This document shows, piece by piece, positions 7,795-17,309 of a stretch of 33,812 nucleotides of DNA. Where the stretch lies: assembly GCA_003136675.1 (NCBI GenBank), contig PLFE01000050.1, positions 36,401 through 70,212 of the forward strand. The letters run 5' to 3'. Numbering within the stretch: the stretch's first letter is position 1; each line of letters starts with the position of its first letter. The notes below the pieces were generated by a model. The model made no database searches, was not told the origin of the DNA, and saw only the letters and a program-made list of their open reading frames with translations. The DNA comes from Bryobacterales bacterium. GTDB lineage: Bacteria > Acidobacteriota > Terriglobia > Bryobacterales > Bryobacteraceae. The position numbers and the translations under genes were made by a program.

Positions 7795-10700
7795 GTGTGG
7801 AAACCTGTGAAAACTAAAAGCCATCTCCTCGCCCTGTCGTTTGTCAGCTTGTTCGCCAGCCTTTCGCTGCCCGCTCTGAGTTTCGGCCAGACGGTGGTCA
7901 CCTATACGACGACGGGAGTGATCACATTGGTCAGCGGGGATGACAAATTGCATCTCGCCGGCACGACCTTCACACTGACGAACACCCTCACGGAAGGCCA
8001 GACACCGAACCCGGGCACGGACAATCAGTACACCACCACCGGGACCATCGTCGATAAGGCTTTTATCATTAACGTTCCTATTAATTCGGCCAACGTCACA
8101 CTCAACTACGTCGGGCCAAGTAGTGCGCAGAACAACATAAATTTGGCCGCCACCAATGTCCTCGGACTCAACGCGACCGCGGTCGTATACGTCCCGAGCA
8201 TTTCGAGTTTAAGCCCGGAGCCAATCTCGTCCACAAATCTGAGCAGCGCGGACAGCCTTGTCATCACGAATCCCTCGAACGGGGATACTTCCAGCTACAG
8301 TTTTTCGAGCGGCACAGTGTCCAGCAGTCCCGCCATCACCTGCTTCTATGCCGTTTCGCCGTTGACGCTTGATTTTCCCGTTGGCGGAAGCGCGGAGAAC
8401 GTGACGGTGAACGTAGGAGCGGGATGCCAGTGGACGGCGGCCTCGAACAATCCGTGGATCACGGTGAGCCCCCTCAGCGGTTCGGGCACGACCACGGTGG
8501 TGGTGACCACGGGCGCCAACACCACGGGAGCGGCGCAACTCGGTTCGGCGTTGATAGCGGGATCGGCTGTCAATATTACGCAGGATGGTCCGGTGGTCTG
8601 TTCGTACAGTGTCTCGCCGCTTTCCCTGGCGTTTCCCGCTACAGGTGGTTCGCCCCAGGCGATAACGATCACGGCCAGTGCCTCGAATTGCGCCTGGACC
8701 GCGTCCTCCGCCCTGAGTTGGTTGAGCTTAAATACGACCAGTGGAACGGGTAGCGCGACCATCCTGGCCACCGCGCAGCCTAACTCCAACGCCCAGAATT
8801 TAAATGGAAACATCACCGTGGCCGGGCAGTCGATCCCGGTGTCGGAAGCCGGTACCAGCGCGTGTTCTTTCACCGTCGCGCCTTCCAGTTTGTTGTTTAT
8901 CGCGAACGGCGGAAGCCAGACGCTGACGTTGAGCGCCAGCGGCGTTTCCTGCGCGTGGACTGCCTCTATTTTGCAGACCGGTGCGTGGGCCTCGGTTTCC
9001 CCAACCAGTGGAACGGGTAGTGCATCCGTGACGGTGACGGCGGCCGGCAACGGCTCGGGAGGGGTGAAGAACGCGACGCTGGATATCGCCGGCCAGGTTG
9101 TGACGATTCAGGAATCCAACACCAACTCATGCTTTTTCAGCGCGACTTCGAATCCCACCCCGCTGAACTTCGTGAGTTCGCCGTCTGTTGGATTTGTGAC
9201 GGTGACGGCGAGCGGCCAATCCTGCCAGTGGAGCGTAACCTCCGCGCCGGACTGGCTGGTGCCCAATGTCTATAAAGGCAGCGGCACCCTTACCGTGTCT
9301 CTGCAAGCCGCCGCGAACACGGGAACAGCGGTCCGCACTGGAATATTGACCATCGCCGGCATCAACTTCAACGTGTCGCAGAACGGCACCAGTACCACGA
9401 ACCCCTGTAATTTCGCGGTCAGCCCCACTTCATTGGCGTTCACCAACAACGGTGGCAGTCTCCCGGTTACGCTAACTTCGAGCGAATCGACTTGTACGTG
9501 GACCGCGGCATCCACCGCCACTTGGGCAACCATCACGCCGTCCAGCGGAACCGGCACGCCCACGCTACCGCTGACAGTGACGGTGCAGGGCAATACCACC
9601 GGCCAGAATCTCACGGCGACCCTCAGTATCGCCGGATTGGCTGTGAGTGTCACGCAGAGCGCAACGGCTTGCACATTTACAGTGTCGCCGACAACCCTTG
9701 CTTTCCCCAGTCAGGGCGGTCCGCTACCCGTTACAGTGACAGCCAGTAATGGCTCCTGCTCCTGGAGTGCTGTTTCCAACTTGACATCAGTTACGTTTAA
9801 TCCCACTGGCTCGACAGGCTCGGGTACAACCTCCGCCATCGCCGCTACCAATCCGACCAATAACGTGGAATCGGGCAGCGTCACCATTGCCGGGCAGGTG
9901 ATTCCGGTGACGATCGCCGGCAGCGGGAACTGCACCTTCAGTGTTTCCAATGCCTCAATTCTGTTCCCGAACATCGGCGGCAGCACGGTGGCCAGCGTGA
10001 TCGCGAGCGGCATCAGTTGCGCCTGGACGGCCTCCGCGCCGCCGTGGATCACCCTCAGCGCGACGGGCGGTACCGGCAGTAGTTCCATTCTTATCACTGC
10101 TGCGAGCGATCAGACCGGGCCCTCACAATCCGGCACTGTGATCCTGGCCGGGACTTCGATTCCTGTAAGCCAATCCGGGGGCTGCACGTTCACCATTTCA
10201 CCGTCAACCATTACCGCGGACGTTCGTGGAATTTTGCAGCCGATCAGCATCAACGCCAGTTCGTCGAACTGCGTGTGGACCGCCGTTGCCCCTACCTTCA
10301 CCGCTTTGACGGCGACGACGGGCACGGGAAGCGGGTCCACTACACTCTCGGTTCCCTATAACTCGACGGGAACGGATCTCTCGGGAACTTTGACGATCGC
10401 GGGCCAGTCCATCAGCATCGCTCAGAATTTCACGGAACAGGTTTTCCAGGATGTGCCACCGGGCAGCTTTGGGTTTGATGCGATCAACCTTCTTTCGCAG
10501 AAGGGGATCACCAGCGGATGTGCCCCCACGCTATACTGCCCGACGGAAAATATAACGCGCGCGCAAATGGCGATCTTTATCGTCAACGCGGCGTATAACG
10601 ACGGCCCTTTCACCACCAGTCAGATCCCTTATTTCAAGGACGTTCCGCTGGGAAGCTTTGGATTCAACCAGATCCAGAAGATGGACGAGTTGGGCATCAC

Positions 10701-11271
10701 GACCGGTTGCGGCAATGGCGACTTCTGCCCTAACGAAGTAGTCACCAGAGACCAGATGGCTGTGTTCCTCATCAAGGCGCGCTACGGCTCTACCACAGTC
10801 TTCGATTTTCCGCCGGCGCAGATCTTCAACGATGTACCTCCTACCTATTGGGCATACTCCTGGATTCAACGGATGTCCGAAGACCAGATCACAACGGGTT
10901 GCGGCAATAACGACTACTGCCCTACCGAGGATGTAACCAGGGCGCAGATGGCGATCTTCCTGATGAAGGCGATTTACAACGAGTTCGCCGCGCCGGGGAC
11001 GCCCGAAATCACGCTTGTGCTTCCCAATCTGCTGGTCGCGGGCACGGCGACCAACGTCGCCATCACCGGCCTGAATACAGCGTTCTCACAAGGCCTGACG
11101 CTGGTGAGCGCCATTCCCGGCGTCACCATCAGTAACGTCAGTGTCTCCGGCCCAACGACGCTGACGGCCACCATGACAGTGCAAACCAATGCGCCCGCGC
11201 AGCCGGACGCCATCTACGTAATTACAGGTCCGCAGGAAGAAGTTCTGCCCTTCGGGATTACGGTTCCTTAA
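7795..11271 (+). CDS. Large surface protein: eight BACON repeats and three SLH domains
   Basis: An exported protein of 1158 residues. After a signal peptide (MKTKSHLLALSFVSLFASLS and on) and an N-terminal beta region (about 30-180) come eight BACON-type Ig-like repeats of 80-90 residues, beginning at Cys183, 269, 357, 446, 538, 626, 713 and 797. Each has the plan CxFxVSP...CxWTA...GTG...IAGQxxxVxQxG. Three S-layer homology domains follow (starting about 884, 947, 1011) with FxDVPP, GITTGC and TRAQMAIFLMKA motifs. A last beta domain ends the chain (about 1067-1158). BACON domains are thought to bind carbohydrate or mucin-like ligands; SLH domains anchor to the envelope. Two cysteines recur in every BACON repeat and a CX5C pair in every SLH repeat. 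The start is GTG at 7795, with AGGAA 10 nt upstream; GTG at 7807 is an alternative. Confidence 0.9.
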   Translation: MWKPVKTKSHLLALSFVSLFASLSLPALSFGQTVVTYTTTGVITLVSGDDKLHLAGTTFTLTNTLTEGQTPNPGTDNQYTTTGTIVDKAFIINVPINSANVTLNYVGPSSAQNNINLAATNVLGLNATAVVYVPSISSLSPEPISSTNLSSADSLVITNPSNGDTSSYSFSSGTVSSSPAITCFYAVSPLTLDFPVGGSAENVTVNVGAGCQWTAASNNPWITVSPLSGSGTTTVVVTTGANTTGAAQLGSALIAGSAVNITQDGPVVCSYSVSPLSLAFPATGGSPQAITITASASNCAWTASSALSWLSLNTTSGTGSATILATAQPNSNAQNLNGNITVAGQSIPVSEAGTSACSFTVAPSSLLFIANGGSQTLTLSASGVSCAWTASILQTGAWASVSPTSGTGSASVTVTAAGNGSGGVKNATLDIAGQVVTIQESNTNSCFFSATSNPTPLNFVSSPSVGFVTVTASGQSCQWSVTSAPDWLVPNVYKGSGTLTVSLQAAANTGTAVRTGILTIAGINFNVSQNGTSTTNPCNFAVSPTSLAFTNNGGSLPVTLTSSESTCTWTAASTATWATITPSSGTGTPTLPLTVTVQGNTTGQNLTATLSIAGLAVSVTQSATACTFTVSPTTLAFPSQGGPLPVTVTASNGSCSWSAVSNLTSVTFNPTGSTGSGTTSAIAATNPTNNVESGSVTIAGQVIPVTIAGSGNCTFSVSNASILFPNIGGSTVASVIASGISCAWTASAPPWITLSATGGTGSSSILITAASDQTGPSQSGTVILAGTSIPVSQSGGCTFTISPSTITADVRGILQPISINASSSNCVWTAVAPTFTALTATTGTGSGSTTLSVPYNSTGTDLSGTLTIAGQSISIAQNFTEQVFQDVPPGSFGFDAINLLSQKGITSGCAPTLYCPTENITRAQMAIFIVNAAYNDGPFTTSQIPYFKDVPLGSFGFNQIQKMDELGITTGCGNGDFCPNEVVTRDQMAVFLIKARYGSTTVFDFPPAQIFNDVPPTYWAYSWIQRMSEDQITTGCGNNDYCPTEDVTRAQMAIFLMKAIYNEFAAPGTPEITLVLPNLLVAGTATNVAITGLNTAFSQGLTLVSAIPGVTISNVSVSGPTTLTATMTVQTNAPAQPDAIYVITGPQEEVLPFGITVP
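8341..10433 (+). repeat. Tandem array of eight BACON-domain coding repeats
   Basis: Eight head-to-tail coding repeats of about 250-275 nt inside the BACON-SLH gene. Each starts at a Cys codon (8341, 8599, 8863, 9130, 9406, 9670, 9931, 10183). The repeats are mostly diverged at the DNA level, but a 17-base stretch, ACCAGTGGAACGGGTAG, is identical at 8737-8753 and 9004-9020 and encodes TSGTGS at the same place in repeats 2 and 3. This fits old domain duplication with some recent homogenisation. Confidence 0.8.
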
Positions 11272-11394
11272 GGTACTGATTCTTCGCTTCCATAGGGGAT
11301 AGATCGTAAGGTTGAACCCGCCTTGACCCAGGCGGCATTTCGGTCTATCCTCATGGTTCATACACGAATGTTGCGGAAAAGCCGGACAAGACCA

Positions 11395-13587
11395 ATGTTC
11401 CAGCGGTTTGTATTTTCTCTGAGCCTGCTCTTTGTTGTGATGCAGCCGGCGCGTTCGCAGATCTGCCCCACTACGAATCCGCCGTCGAGCGGGCTTTGTG
11501 TCCTCACCGGTCAATTTAATAACGCACGGCAGGGCTTGAATGAGTACGAGCCGGCTCTCGGCGGGTATACGTCGCCCGTCTCGAACTTCGGACTCATCCG
11601 GATGTTTCAGACCGATTCCACGGATTATTACTCCGCCGCTGGCGGTCTGACCTCCAATTCGATCATGGCCCAGCCTCTTTGGCTGAACAGCATCCCGATC
11701 GCGGGGGGCACGCATGACGTGATGATTATGGCCACGTCAAACGACACGATCTACGCATTCGACGCCGATGATACGGGAACAGGAGCGGGAACCGCGTTGT
11801 GGAAGCGCAATGCCAGTTCCACCAACCCGCCGCTCTATCTGAACTGCGGCGCGACCGGAACGCCGATTACCGGCACCTCTAGCGGACTTCCTTACTACGG
11901 GATCGTTGCGACGCCGGTAATTGATACAACGCAAACCACGGACCCAGTGCTGTTTGCCGTATCCGGTTGCAACAACGCGGTTGCCGGAACAAACCAGTGG
12001 TATCTGAATATCATCGACGTGATCACGGGAAACGACCTGATTCCTTCGAGTGCGCAGCCGGCGCCGGGTGGCGGAGTTCTGATTAATGGCGACGCGAACT
12101 ATCACCCGGATAGCGAACTGCAAAGGACCGCCCTTCTGCTGGTCCACTCCGGTGGCAATACTTACCTGTACTTTGGCTTCGGCGCGGCAGCGAACGAAGT
12201 CGCGGCCGGCAGCAGCAGCCACCATGGGTATGTGATGGGCTACCAGATCACCTACAGCGGATCGGGGCCCACTTCGGTGACGGCTGCGCCGCTTCCTTCG
12301 TCGCCGTTCAACGTCACGCCGTCGGTGGCTACGAAGAATGTCTTTCCGCCGACGTCGTCACATCCTATTCCTCCGAATCCCGGCGCGGGGCTGGGTCCCG
12401 TCGCTTATCCATCCTGCCCGTCGAGCAGCACCGTAGATTGTTATGAAGGCGACGACTGGGTGTCCTCCCAGGGCCACGGCGGAGGTGTTTGGATGTCCGG
12501 AAAAGGGGCGGCGGCCGACGGCAACGGTAGCGTCTATTTCACGACGGGGAACGGATCGTTTGACTGTTCCAGCAGGACGTCGTCCTGCGGGGGCTCACCA
12601 GGCGCGCCGGGTCTGTTGAACTATAGCGAAGCGGTGGTGGAGTTCCAGCCCGCCTCGATCAAGCCATATGATTTCTTTGCGCCGTTTGTAAATCGCGTCG
12701 CGAGTGACACGGGCCCGTACCCGGCGGCCGCCTACCAGCCGCAGGCGCTCAACCGATACGATCTCGATTTCGGCACGGCGGGCGTGGTTCTCGTAAATAC
12801 CTCGATGAACAGCGGCACGCAAACCTGGGTCGTTTCGGCGGATAAGAGCGGCTTTGGATACGTGATGCCCACCAGTAACACCACCTCTTCCATACCTTCA
12901 GGCGGACTCGGGCAGTTTCGATCGGGCGAGGCGGGCTTGACCAGCGGGAGTTACACGACGCAGCTCCCCTTTCAGATCAGCCGCAGCAGTGCGGGGTGTC
13001 CCACGCAACTGGATAGCGACCACTTCACCGCCGCCGGGACCTGCGACCAGATCATGGGCCTGGCTTTCTGGAACAACTTCCTCTTCGCATGGCCGGTCAG
13101 CGAGCCGGTGGTGGCCTATCATGGTGTTGCCACTCCAGGAGCGCCTTCGGTAAGCAATCCGGATAACTATCAGTTCTCGACCAGAATGGACCCGTGCCCC
13201 GGGCCGGCGACCTGTTCGTCCTATCCCTCTGCGGAGTACCCTGGCGGGAACATGGCGATTGCAACAGATAGCTTGGGCCACGCGACACTATGGGCCAGCG
13301 GCCGCATGTTGACCGGTTCGGCGTACCCAGGCGAACTCATCGGGTACGCCATCAACGAGAACGCCACCAGCGGGACTGGATTGCTCACGCAGATCTTCAA
13401 TTCCGGAAAAGCGAAGTATTGTTCCTCGATGACCGGTTCGCTGGGCGCGAGCACCTGGACGCCGTCGTCATTTGCACAGCCAACCTTGGCGCACGGGCAC
13501 ATCTCCGTTCCGTTAGCGAAGGCGAAGAATCAGTCCGGCGCCGCGATCACGGGGGGAGTGGTCCTGGTTTTCGGCGCATGTCCGTAG
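11395..13587 (+). CDS. Secreted quinoprotein-like beta-propeller protein
   Basis: An exported protein of about 730 residues with signal peptide MFQRFVFSLSLLFVVMQPA, cut after ARS. Repeating strands resemble PQQ-type propeller blades: VMIMATSNDTIYAFDADDTG, GNGSVYFTTGNGSFD, TWVVSADKSGFGYVMPTSN and HATLWASGRMLTG. Paired cysteines are scattered along the chain, as expected for a periplasmic or surface protein. No haem motif or clear dehydrogenase active site was found, so enzymatic activity is not claimed. The frame is open back to a TTG at 11323, with another ATG at 11368; the ATG at 11395 gives the most compact signal peptide, but no site has a good Shine-Dalgarno. It follows the BACON-SLH gene by 123 nt. 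Its last 10 nt overlap the start of the GloVer gene, so the two are probably translated together. Confidence 0.75.
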   Translation: MFQRFVFSLSLLFVVMQPARSQICPTTNPPSSGLCVLTGQFNNARQGLNEYEPALGGYTSPVSNFGLIRMFQTDSTDYYSAAGGLTSNSIMAQPLWLNSIPIAGGTHDVMIMATSNDTIYAFDADDTGTGAGTALWKRNASSTNPPLYLNCGATGTPITGTSSGLPYYGIVATPVIDTTQTTDPVLFAVSGCNNAVAGTNQWYLNIIDVITGNDLIPSSAQPAPGGGVLINGDANYHPDSELQRTALLLVHSGGNTYLYFGFGAAANEVAAGSSSHHGYVMGYQITYSGSGPTSVTAAPLPSSPFNVTPSVATKNVFPPTSSHPIPPNPGAGLGPVAYPSCPSSSTVDCYEGDDWVSSQGHGGGVWMSGKGAAADGNGSVYFTTGNGSFDCSSRTSSCGGSPGAPGLLNYSEAVVEFQPASIKPYDFFAPFVNRVASDTGPYPAAAYQPQALNRYDLDFGTAGVVLVNTSMNSGTQTWVVSADKSGFGYVMPTSNTTSSIPSGGLGQFRSGEAGLTSGSYTTQLPFQISRSSAGCPTQLDSDHFTAAGTCDQIMGLAFWNNFLFAWPVSEPVVAYHGVATPGAPSVSNPDNYQFSTRMDPCPGPATCSSYPSAEYPGGNMAIATDSLGHATLWASGRMLTGSAYPGELIGYAINENATSGTGLLTQIFNSGKAKYCSSMTGSLGASTWTPSSFAQPTLAHGHISVPLAKAKNQSGAAITGGVVLVFGACP

Positions 13588-14882
13588 GCCGGGGCGCGAT
13601 CCTCGCACTGGCAGCAGTTCTACCCGCACTGAATCAGACCCACCCTGTGAAAGTGCTGTTTGAGTTCCATGACAACCCTTCCGCGCCGTATTCCCTTGCG
13701 GAATTGGCGCCGGGCCAATTTGTCGGGGCTACCGACAACTTTACTTCCGCGGGCAACGTGGTCTTCCAGATTGATATCGAAGGCCACTACAAGACCATCG
13801 CCACGCTGGCTGGCACGAATGCGATTCCTTATGTGGCTCCCATGGAGAACGGGAAACTGTTCGGTATGTGGTTTGATGGCGGAAATAGGCCGCGATACTT
13901 TCACTTACCGCGCGCCGGCGGTGCGATCCAGGAACTTACAGAAGCCGCTGGCATCGGCGTGGCTTCCCAGTGGCCGTTTGGTGCTTGGGAACGGGATGGA
14001 GTTTACGCACCATTTCCGTCTTTTATTGGGCGAATCGGAATGCCGGGAAAAGTGGAACCGATCTTTACATTCACTGCGCAGGACGGCGTTCCGAATCCCT
14101 TCTCCAGTTTCGCGATGACCCCGGATGGGACGTTTTATGGCGAGAATCGATTGGGTTCCGGAGCCTATCTGGTCTATCGGGTCACTCGCGCGGGGCGGCT
14201 GACCCGGCTCGCCGAACTACTGAATACCGGCGGCCCGTGGGCACCCCTCGTGGTGCTCGATGACGGCACGGTCTATGGCGCGGAAGCCGCTGGAGGCAGT
14301 GATCACAAAGGCTCCATATACAAGATAGATCCAAGTGGACAGTTTTCTGTCGTCGCGGAGTTTCCCAGTAAGGGGATGTCCAATCCTTCCACCCTCTTCG
14401 TGGCTGCGGATGGGAATCTCTACGGGTCCACGAACACGATGCCATCTTACATATTCGTGTTGGAAACGAAAACCGGGAAGCTGGCGCAGGTGGCTTCCTC
14501 CACAGGTTGGGAGTTTCATTGCACCTGTCAAATGATCCAGGGGTCCGACGGCAAGATCTATGGAACGTCGCGAAGCGGTGGCGTGTCGGGTGGTGGAACC
14601 ATTTTCTCCATCGACGCGGGAATCGCGCCGCCGCGGCCGCGAGTTACACAGTTAGCGCCGCAGGCTGGCAAGGTGGGCGCGGAAGTCGAGTTACGCGGGA
14701 GTTATCTTTTGGGAACGACGGGGGTCCGATTTGCCGGCATGCCTGTGCCGTCCTCGGACATATCCGTACCCACTGCGAACGTGGTGCGAGTGCATGTTCC
14801 TCCGGGTGCCCAATCCGGCGCGGTGCAACTGACCACGGTTAACGGAACCACTGTTTCTCTGATGGCGTTTACGGTAGAGTGA
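13578..14882 (+). CDS. Secreted GloVer-repeat protein with C-terminal IPT/TIG domain
   Basis: A 434-residue exported protein with signal peptide MSVGRGAILALAAVLPALN. The body is built of GloVer repeats (TIGR03803 type), seen in VVLDDGTVYGAEAAGGSDHK, FVAADGNLYGSTNTMPSYIF and GSDGKIYGTSRSGGVSGGGT, a propeller-like repeat frequent in Verrucomicrobia and Acidobacteriota. From about residue 352 a TIG-like Ig domain follows (VTQLAPQAGKVGAEVELRGS and VRVHVPPGAQSGAVQLTT). The start ATG at 13578 lies inside the end of the preceding propeller gene (10-nt overlap, ATGTCCGTAG). The reading frame extends upstream to 13290, but only within that gene's coding region. The 3' end overlaps the convergent spermidine-synthase-like gene by 14 nt. 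Function is unknown; a surface binding or structural role is likely. Confidence 0.85.
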   Translation: MSVGRGAILALAAVLPALNQTHPVKVLFEFHDNPSAPYSLAELAPGQFVGATDNFTSAGNVVFQIDIEGHYKTIATLAGTNAIPYVAPMENGKLFGMWFDGGNRPRYFHLPRAGGAIQELTEAAGIGVASQWPFGAWERDGVYAPFPSFIGRIGMPGKVEPIFTFTAQDGVPNPFSSFAMTPDGTFYGENRLGSGAYLVYRVTRAGRLTRLAELLNTGGPWAPLVVLDDGTVYGAEAAGGSDHKGSIYKIDPSGQFSVVAEFPSKGMSNPSTLFVAADGNLYGSTNTMPSYIFVLETKTGKLAQVASSTGWEFHCTCQMIQGSDGKIYGTSRSGGVSGGGTIFSIDAGIAPPRPRVTQLAPQAGKVGAEVELRGSYLLGTTGVRFAGMPVPSSDISVPTANVVRVHVPPGAQSGAVQLTTVNGTTVSLMAFTVE

Positions 14883-17244
14883 GCGCCGCCCTGGGTTGCT
14901 TGAGTGAGCGGGCCCGGTCTCGCGCCAGCACCAACAACGCGCACAAGTAAAGGCCGCCGCCAACCAGCAGCGTCTGCACCAGGCCGAGATAGATCGCGCA
15001 CACCAGCGCTCCTACTGAACCCAATACGCTCGCCGCGGCATTCAGCGACCAGGCCCAGCGCGTCGAAGCGGAATGCCATTGTTCCAAACGCTGGAGCCCT
15101 GTCGGAAACGGCATCCCCATCGCGAAGCCAACCGGAAATATGAGGGCGATCGTCACCAGGATCTTGACTGGGAGCGGCCAGCCGACTCCCGCCTCGAGGA
15201 CGAAAGAGACCGCGAGCGCGAGCAATGAAACCAGCGCCGCAACCGCCAGCAGTACCTTCAGCAGGCGCCCGTCGTCACCGCGAATCCAGTCGCGGCTGAA
15301 GTAACTGCCCAGTCCCGAAGAAACCAGCAGCGAGAAGATGACCACCGTCAAAGCGTAAATCGGATGCCCCAGGAATAAGACGAACTTCTGTATCAAGGCG
15401 ACCTCGATCAAAATGTATCCCGCGCCGATGAACAAGAAGTAAAGCAGGAAGATGAGCACGTTCTTCTCATGCGGTAATCGTGTTCCCAGCACCAGTGGAG
15501 GCAGAGTCAGGATAATGATCACGGCCACAATGCTCACCGCGAGCGACTCGAATAACATGGGCACTGCCACGTTGACCTTGTAATCCGCTGTGTTATGCGA
15601 TGCGCCGGTGAGGAACGCAAGTAAGTCCCGCGGCTGTACGGTATAAAAGAAAAACGGCTGATTGTCCGAGACTGGCGTGATATTAAACTGGTAATCTCTT
15701 TCAAACCGAGCCGGGTCTGAAGTGGTCAGCAACTCGCTAAATTCGTTCTTGATTCCCGTGCCCGGCAGGTAGACCGCGGTCATATGTCCCTGGGCAATGG
15801 CTTGGCGCGCGCTCTCGACATCCGCCCCCGAGAGCGCCTTGCGCGAGATGATCACCGTATCGCGCGCGCCCCACCCGCTCAACTCGCTTCGTCCGCCTTC
15901 GCGTCCCACGATCACGTGCTGTGCGGGGTCATTCTCGCCTAGTTGATGGAGTGCGACCATCGCGAGAGAAACCAATCGCAAGGATTCGCGCGGCGGATCG
16001 AATCCCCAGCGGGTGAAGGTCAGCAGTCCATCCGGGGTCAAGTGGTTGAGATAGTCGCGAAAGGCATCCGATGTGTATAAGTTGTTCTCGCTAAGCGCGA
16101 ACGCCCCGGCCGCGGTGGAAGCCCACGTGTCCACCAACGTGGCCTGCAGCACCTGGAACTTCTCGTCGCTGCGCCTCACGTAGCTGCGGCCATCTTCCAC
16201 GACGATATGAACATCCGGGCGCAGATAGAGACCACGGCTCTTCTCGGGGAATTTCCGCCGCATGATGGTGGTGGCGATGATGGGGTTGATCTCGACACCG
16301 GTTACATCATGGCTTCCGGAAGCGAGGGCGCGCGCCACATCCCAGCCGCCGCCGGGTCCAATGATCAGGGTCTTCGCACCGGGACGGAGGTCGTAAGGAA
16401 GTCCGGGTCCCTGATGCAGCAGATCGCGAAGGTTGTCCGGCGTGAGGTGATCGAAATCGAAATCGGCGATGCCGGTGGAAGCATCCGCGTCGATGAACAC
16501 CATGGGAACGCGCGACACCTTCTCCGGCGCTAGGGCGATACGCGAGAAGCTGTTCCACTTCACGTACTCTTCGCCTTCCAGCTTGTGGCCCTTGGCGTAG
16601 TGGATGTCGAGAACGTGATAGCGGAAGTTCACCCCCATCAGCGTCGCGAATGCCAGCCCCGCGGCCACGCTGGAGAGCCGTCCTCGTGTGGACCCGGCCA
16701 TCGTGAACCAGATTGCGGCAGCGGCCGCGAAAAGAATGGAAACGGAAAGCGTGGTATCCGGCCCCCCGAACCATTCGAGGAACGGGATCAGCAGCAGGCA
16801 ACCCGCCGCCGCGCCCATCAGGTCGAAAAAGTACACCCGGTTGACGCGCTCGATGGTTTCGGCGATGACCAGCGAAACGATGGTTCCCGTGCACAAAAAG
16901 GGCAGCGCGTTGGTGAAATAGATGAGCGCCAGCGCGCCGTTCCCCACGGTCGCTTTTTGGCCAAGCACAACGCTAAGAGCAAGCAGAACCAGCACGCAGT
17001 TCAGAAGACTCAGCATCCCCAATTTTCGATAAAGGTTTCCCCGCCAACCGGCAATCACATAGGAGAAAACGCCGCCCGCACCCAGTCCGAACAGCGCAAT
17101 CGAAATGGCCAGGAACGCGAAGTGATAGTAGAAGACGACCGAGAAAATCCGGGTCAGCGAAAGTTCCAGAAGCAGGGTTCCCAGGGTGGTCAACGCCACC
17201 GCTCCATAGAGCAGCGGCCAACTGGGCGGGGAATTGTGAGGCAA
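14869..17244 (-). CDS. Membrane protein with a central spermidine-synthase-like SAM domain
   Basis: A 791-residue fused membrane protein. Residues 1-210 form about six hydrophobic helices. Residues 215-500 form a Rossmann domain of the spermidine synthase/methyltransferase fold, with KTLIIGPGGGWDVARALASG (glycine loop 296-300), VTGVEINP (Glu318, expected to bind the ribose) and VVEDGRSYVRR. From about 575 to 780 more transmembrane helices follow, with a short basic tail. Proteins of this plan are annotated as fused MFS/spermidine synthase. The aspartate after the fourth strand is in LVDTWAST rather than the classical polyamine-site sequence, so true spermidine synthesis is doubtful; methylation or aminopropylation of a lipid or envelope substrate is equally possible. 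The start is a TTG without a good Shine-Dalgarno; a TAGAAT hexamer lies 6 nt upstream. It diverges from galU. Confidence 0.85.
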   Translation of the reverse strand: MPHNSPPSWPLLYGAVALTTLGTLLLELSLTRIFSVVFYYHFAFLAISIALFGLGAGGVFSYVIAGWRGNLYRKLGMLSLLNCVLVLLALSVVLGQKATVGNGALALIYFTNALPFLCTGTIVSLVIAETIERVNRVYFFDLMGAAAGCLLLIPFLEWFGGPDTTLSVSILFAAAAAIWFTMAGSTRGRLSSVAAGLAFATLMGVNFRYHVLDIHYAKGHKLEGEEYVKWNSFSRIALAPEKVSRVPMVFIDADASTGIADFDFDHLTPDNLRDLLHQGPGLPYDLRPGAKTLIIGPGGGWDVARALASGSHDVTGVEINPIIATTIMRRKFPEKSRGLYLRPDVHIVVEDGRSYVRRSDEKFQVLQATLVDTWASTAAGAFALSENNLYTSDAFRDYLNHLTPDGLLTFTRWGFDPPRESLRLVSLAMVALHQLGENDPAQHVIVGREGGRSELSGWGARDTVIISRKALSGADVESARQAIAQGHMTAVYLPGTGIKNEFSELLTTSDPARFERDYQFNITPVSDNQPFFFYTVQPRDLLAFLTGASHNTADYKVNVAVPMLFESLAVSIVAVIIILTLPPLVLGTRLPHEKNVLIFLLYFLFIGAGYILIEVALIQKFVLFLGHPIYALTVVIFSLLVSSGLGSYFSRDWIRGDDGRLLKVLLAVAALVSLLALAVSFVLEAGVGWPLPVKILVTIALIFPVGFAMGMPFPTGLQRLEQWHSASTRWAWSLNAAASVLGSVGALVCAIYLGLVQTLLVGGGLYLCALLVLARDRARSLKQPRAALTLP

Positions 17245-17309
17245 TTCGCTATTCTACCTTGCGGGCGCCCGGGCAGTTTCCGCTAAGCTTGTTGAGGACA
17301 ACCATCTCA

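Noticed and set aside
8346..9050. Long open frame on the minus strand inside the BACON gene (234 codons)
   Set aside because: It is antisense to clear BACON repeats, has a low-complexity Val/Ala/Pro composition and matches no family. Similar shadow frames occur at 9270-9674 and 9711-10097 for the same reason.
17245..17309. galU promoter in the gap to the divergent membrane-protein gene
   Set aside because: TATTCT and TAAGCT could serve as -10 boxes, but neither has a -35 at proper spacing; no call is supportable.
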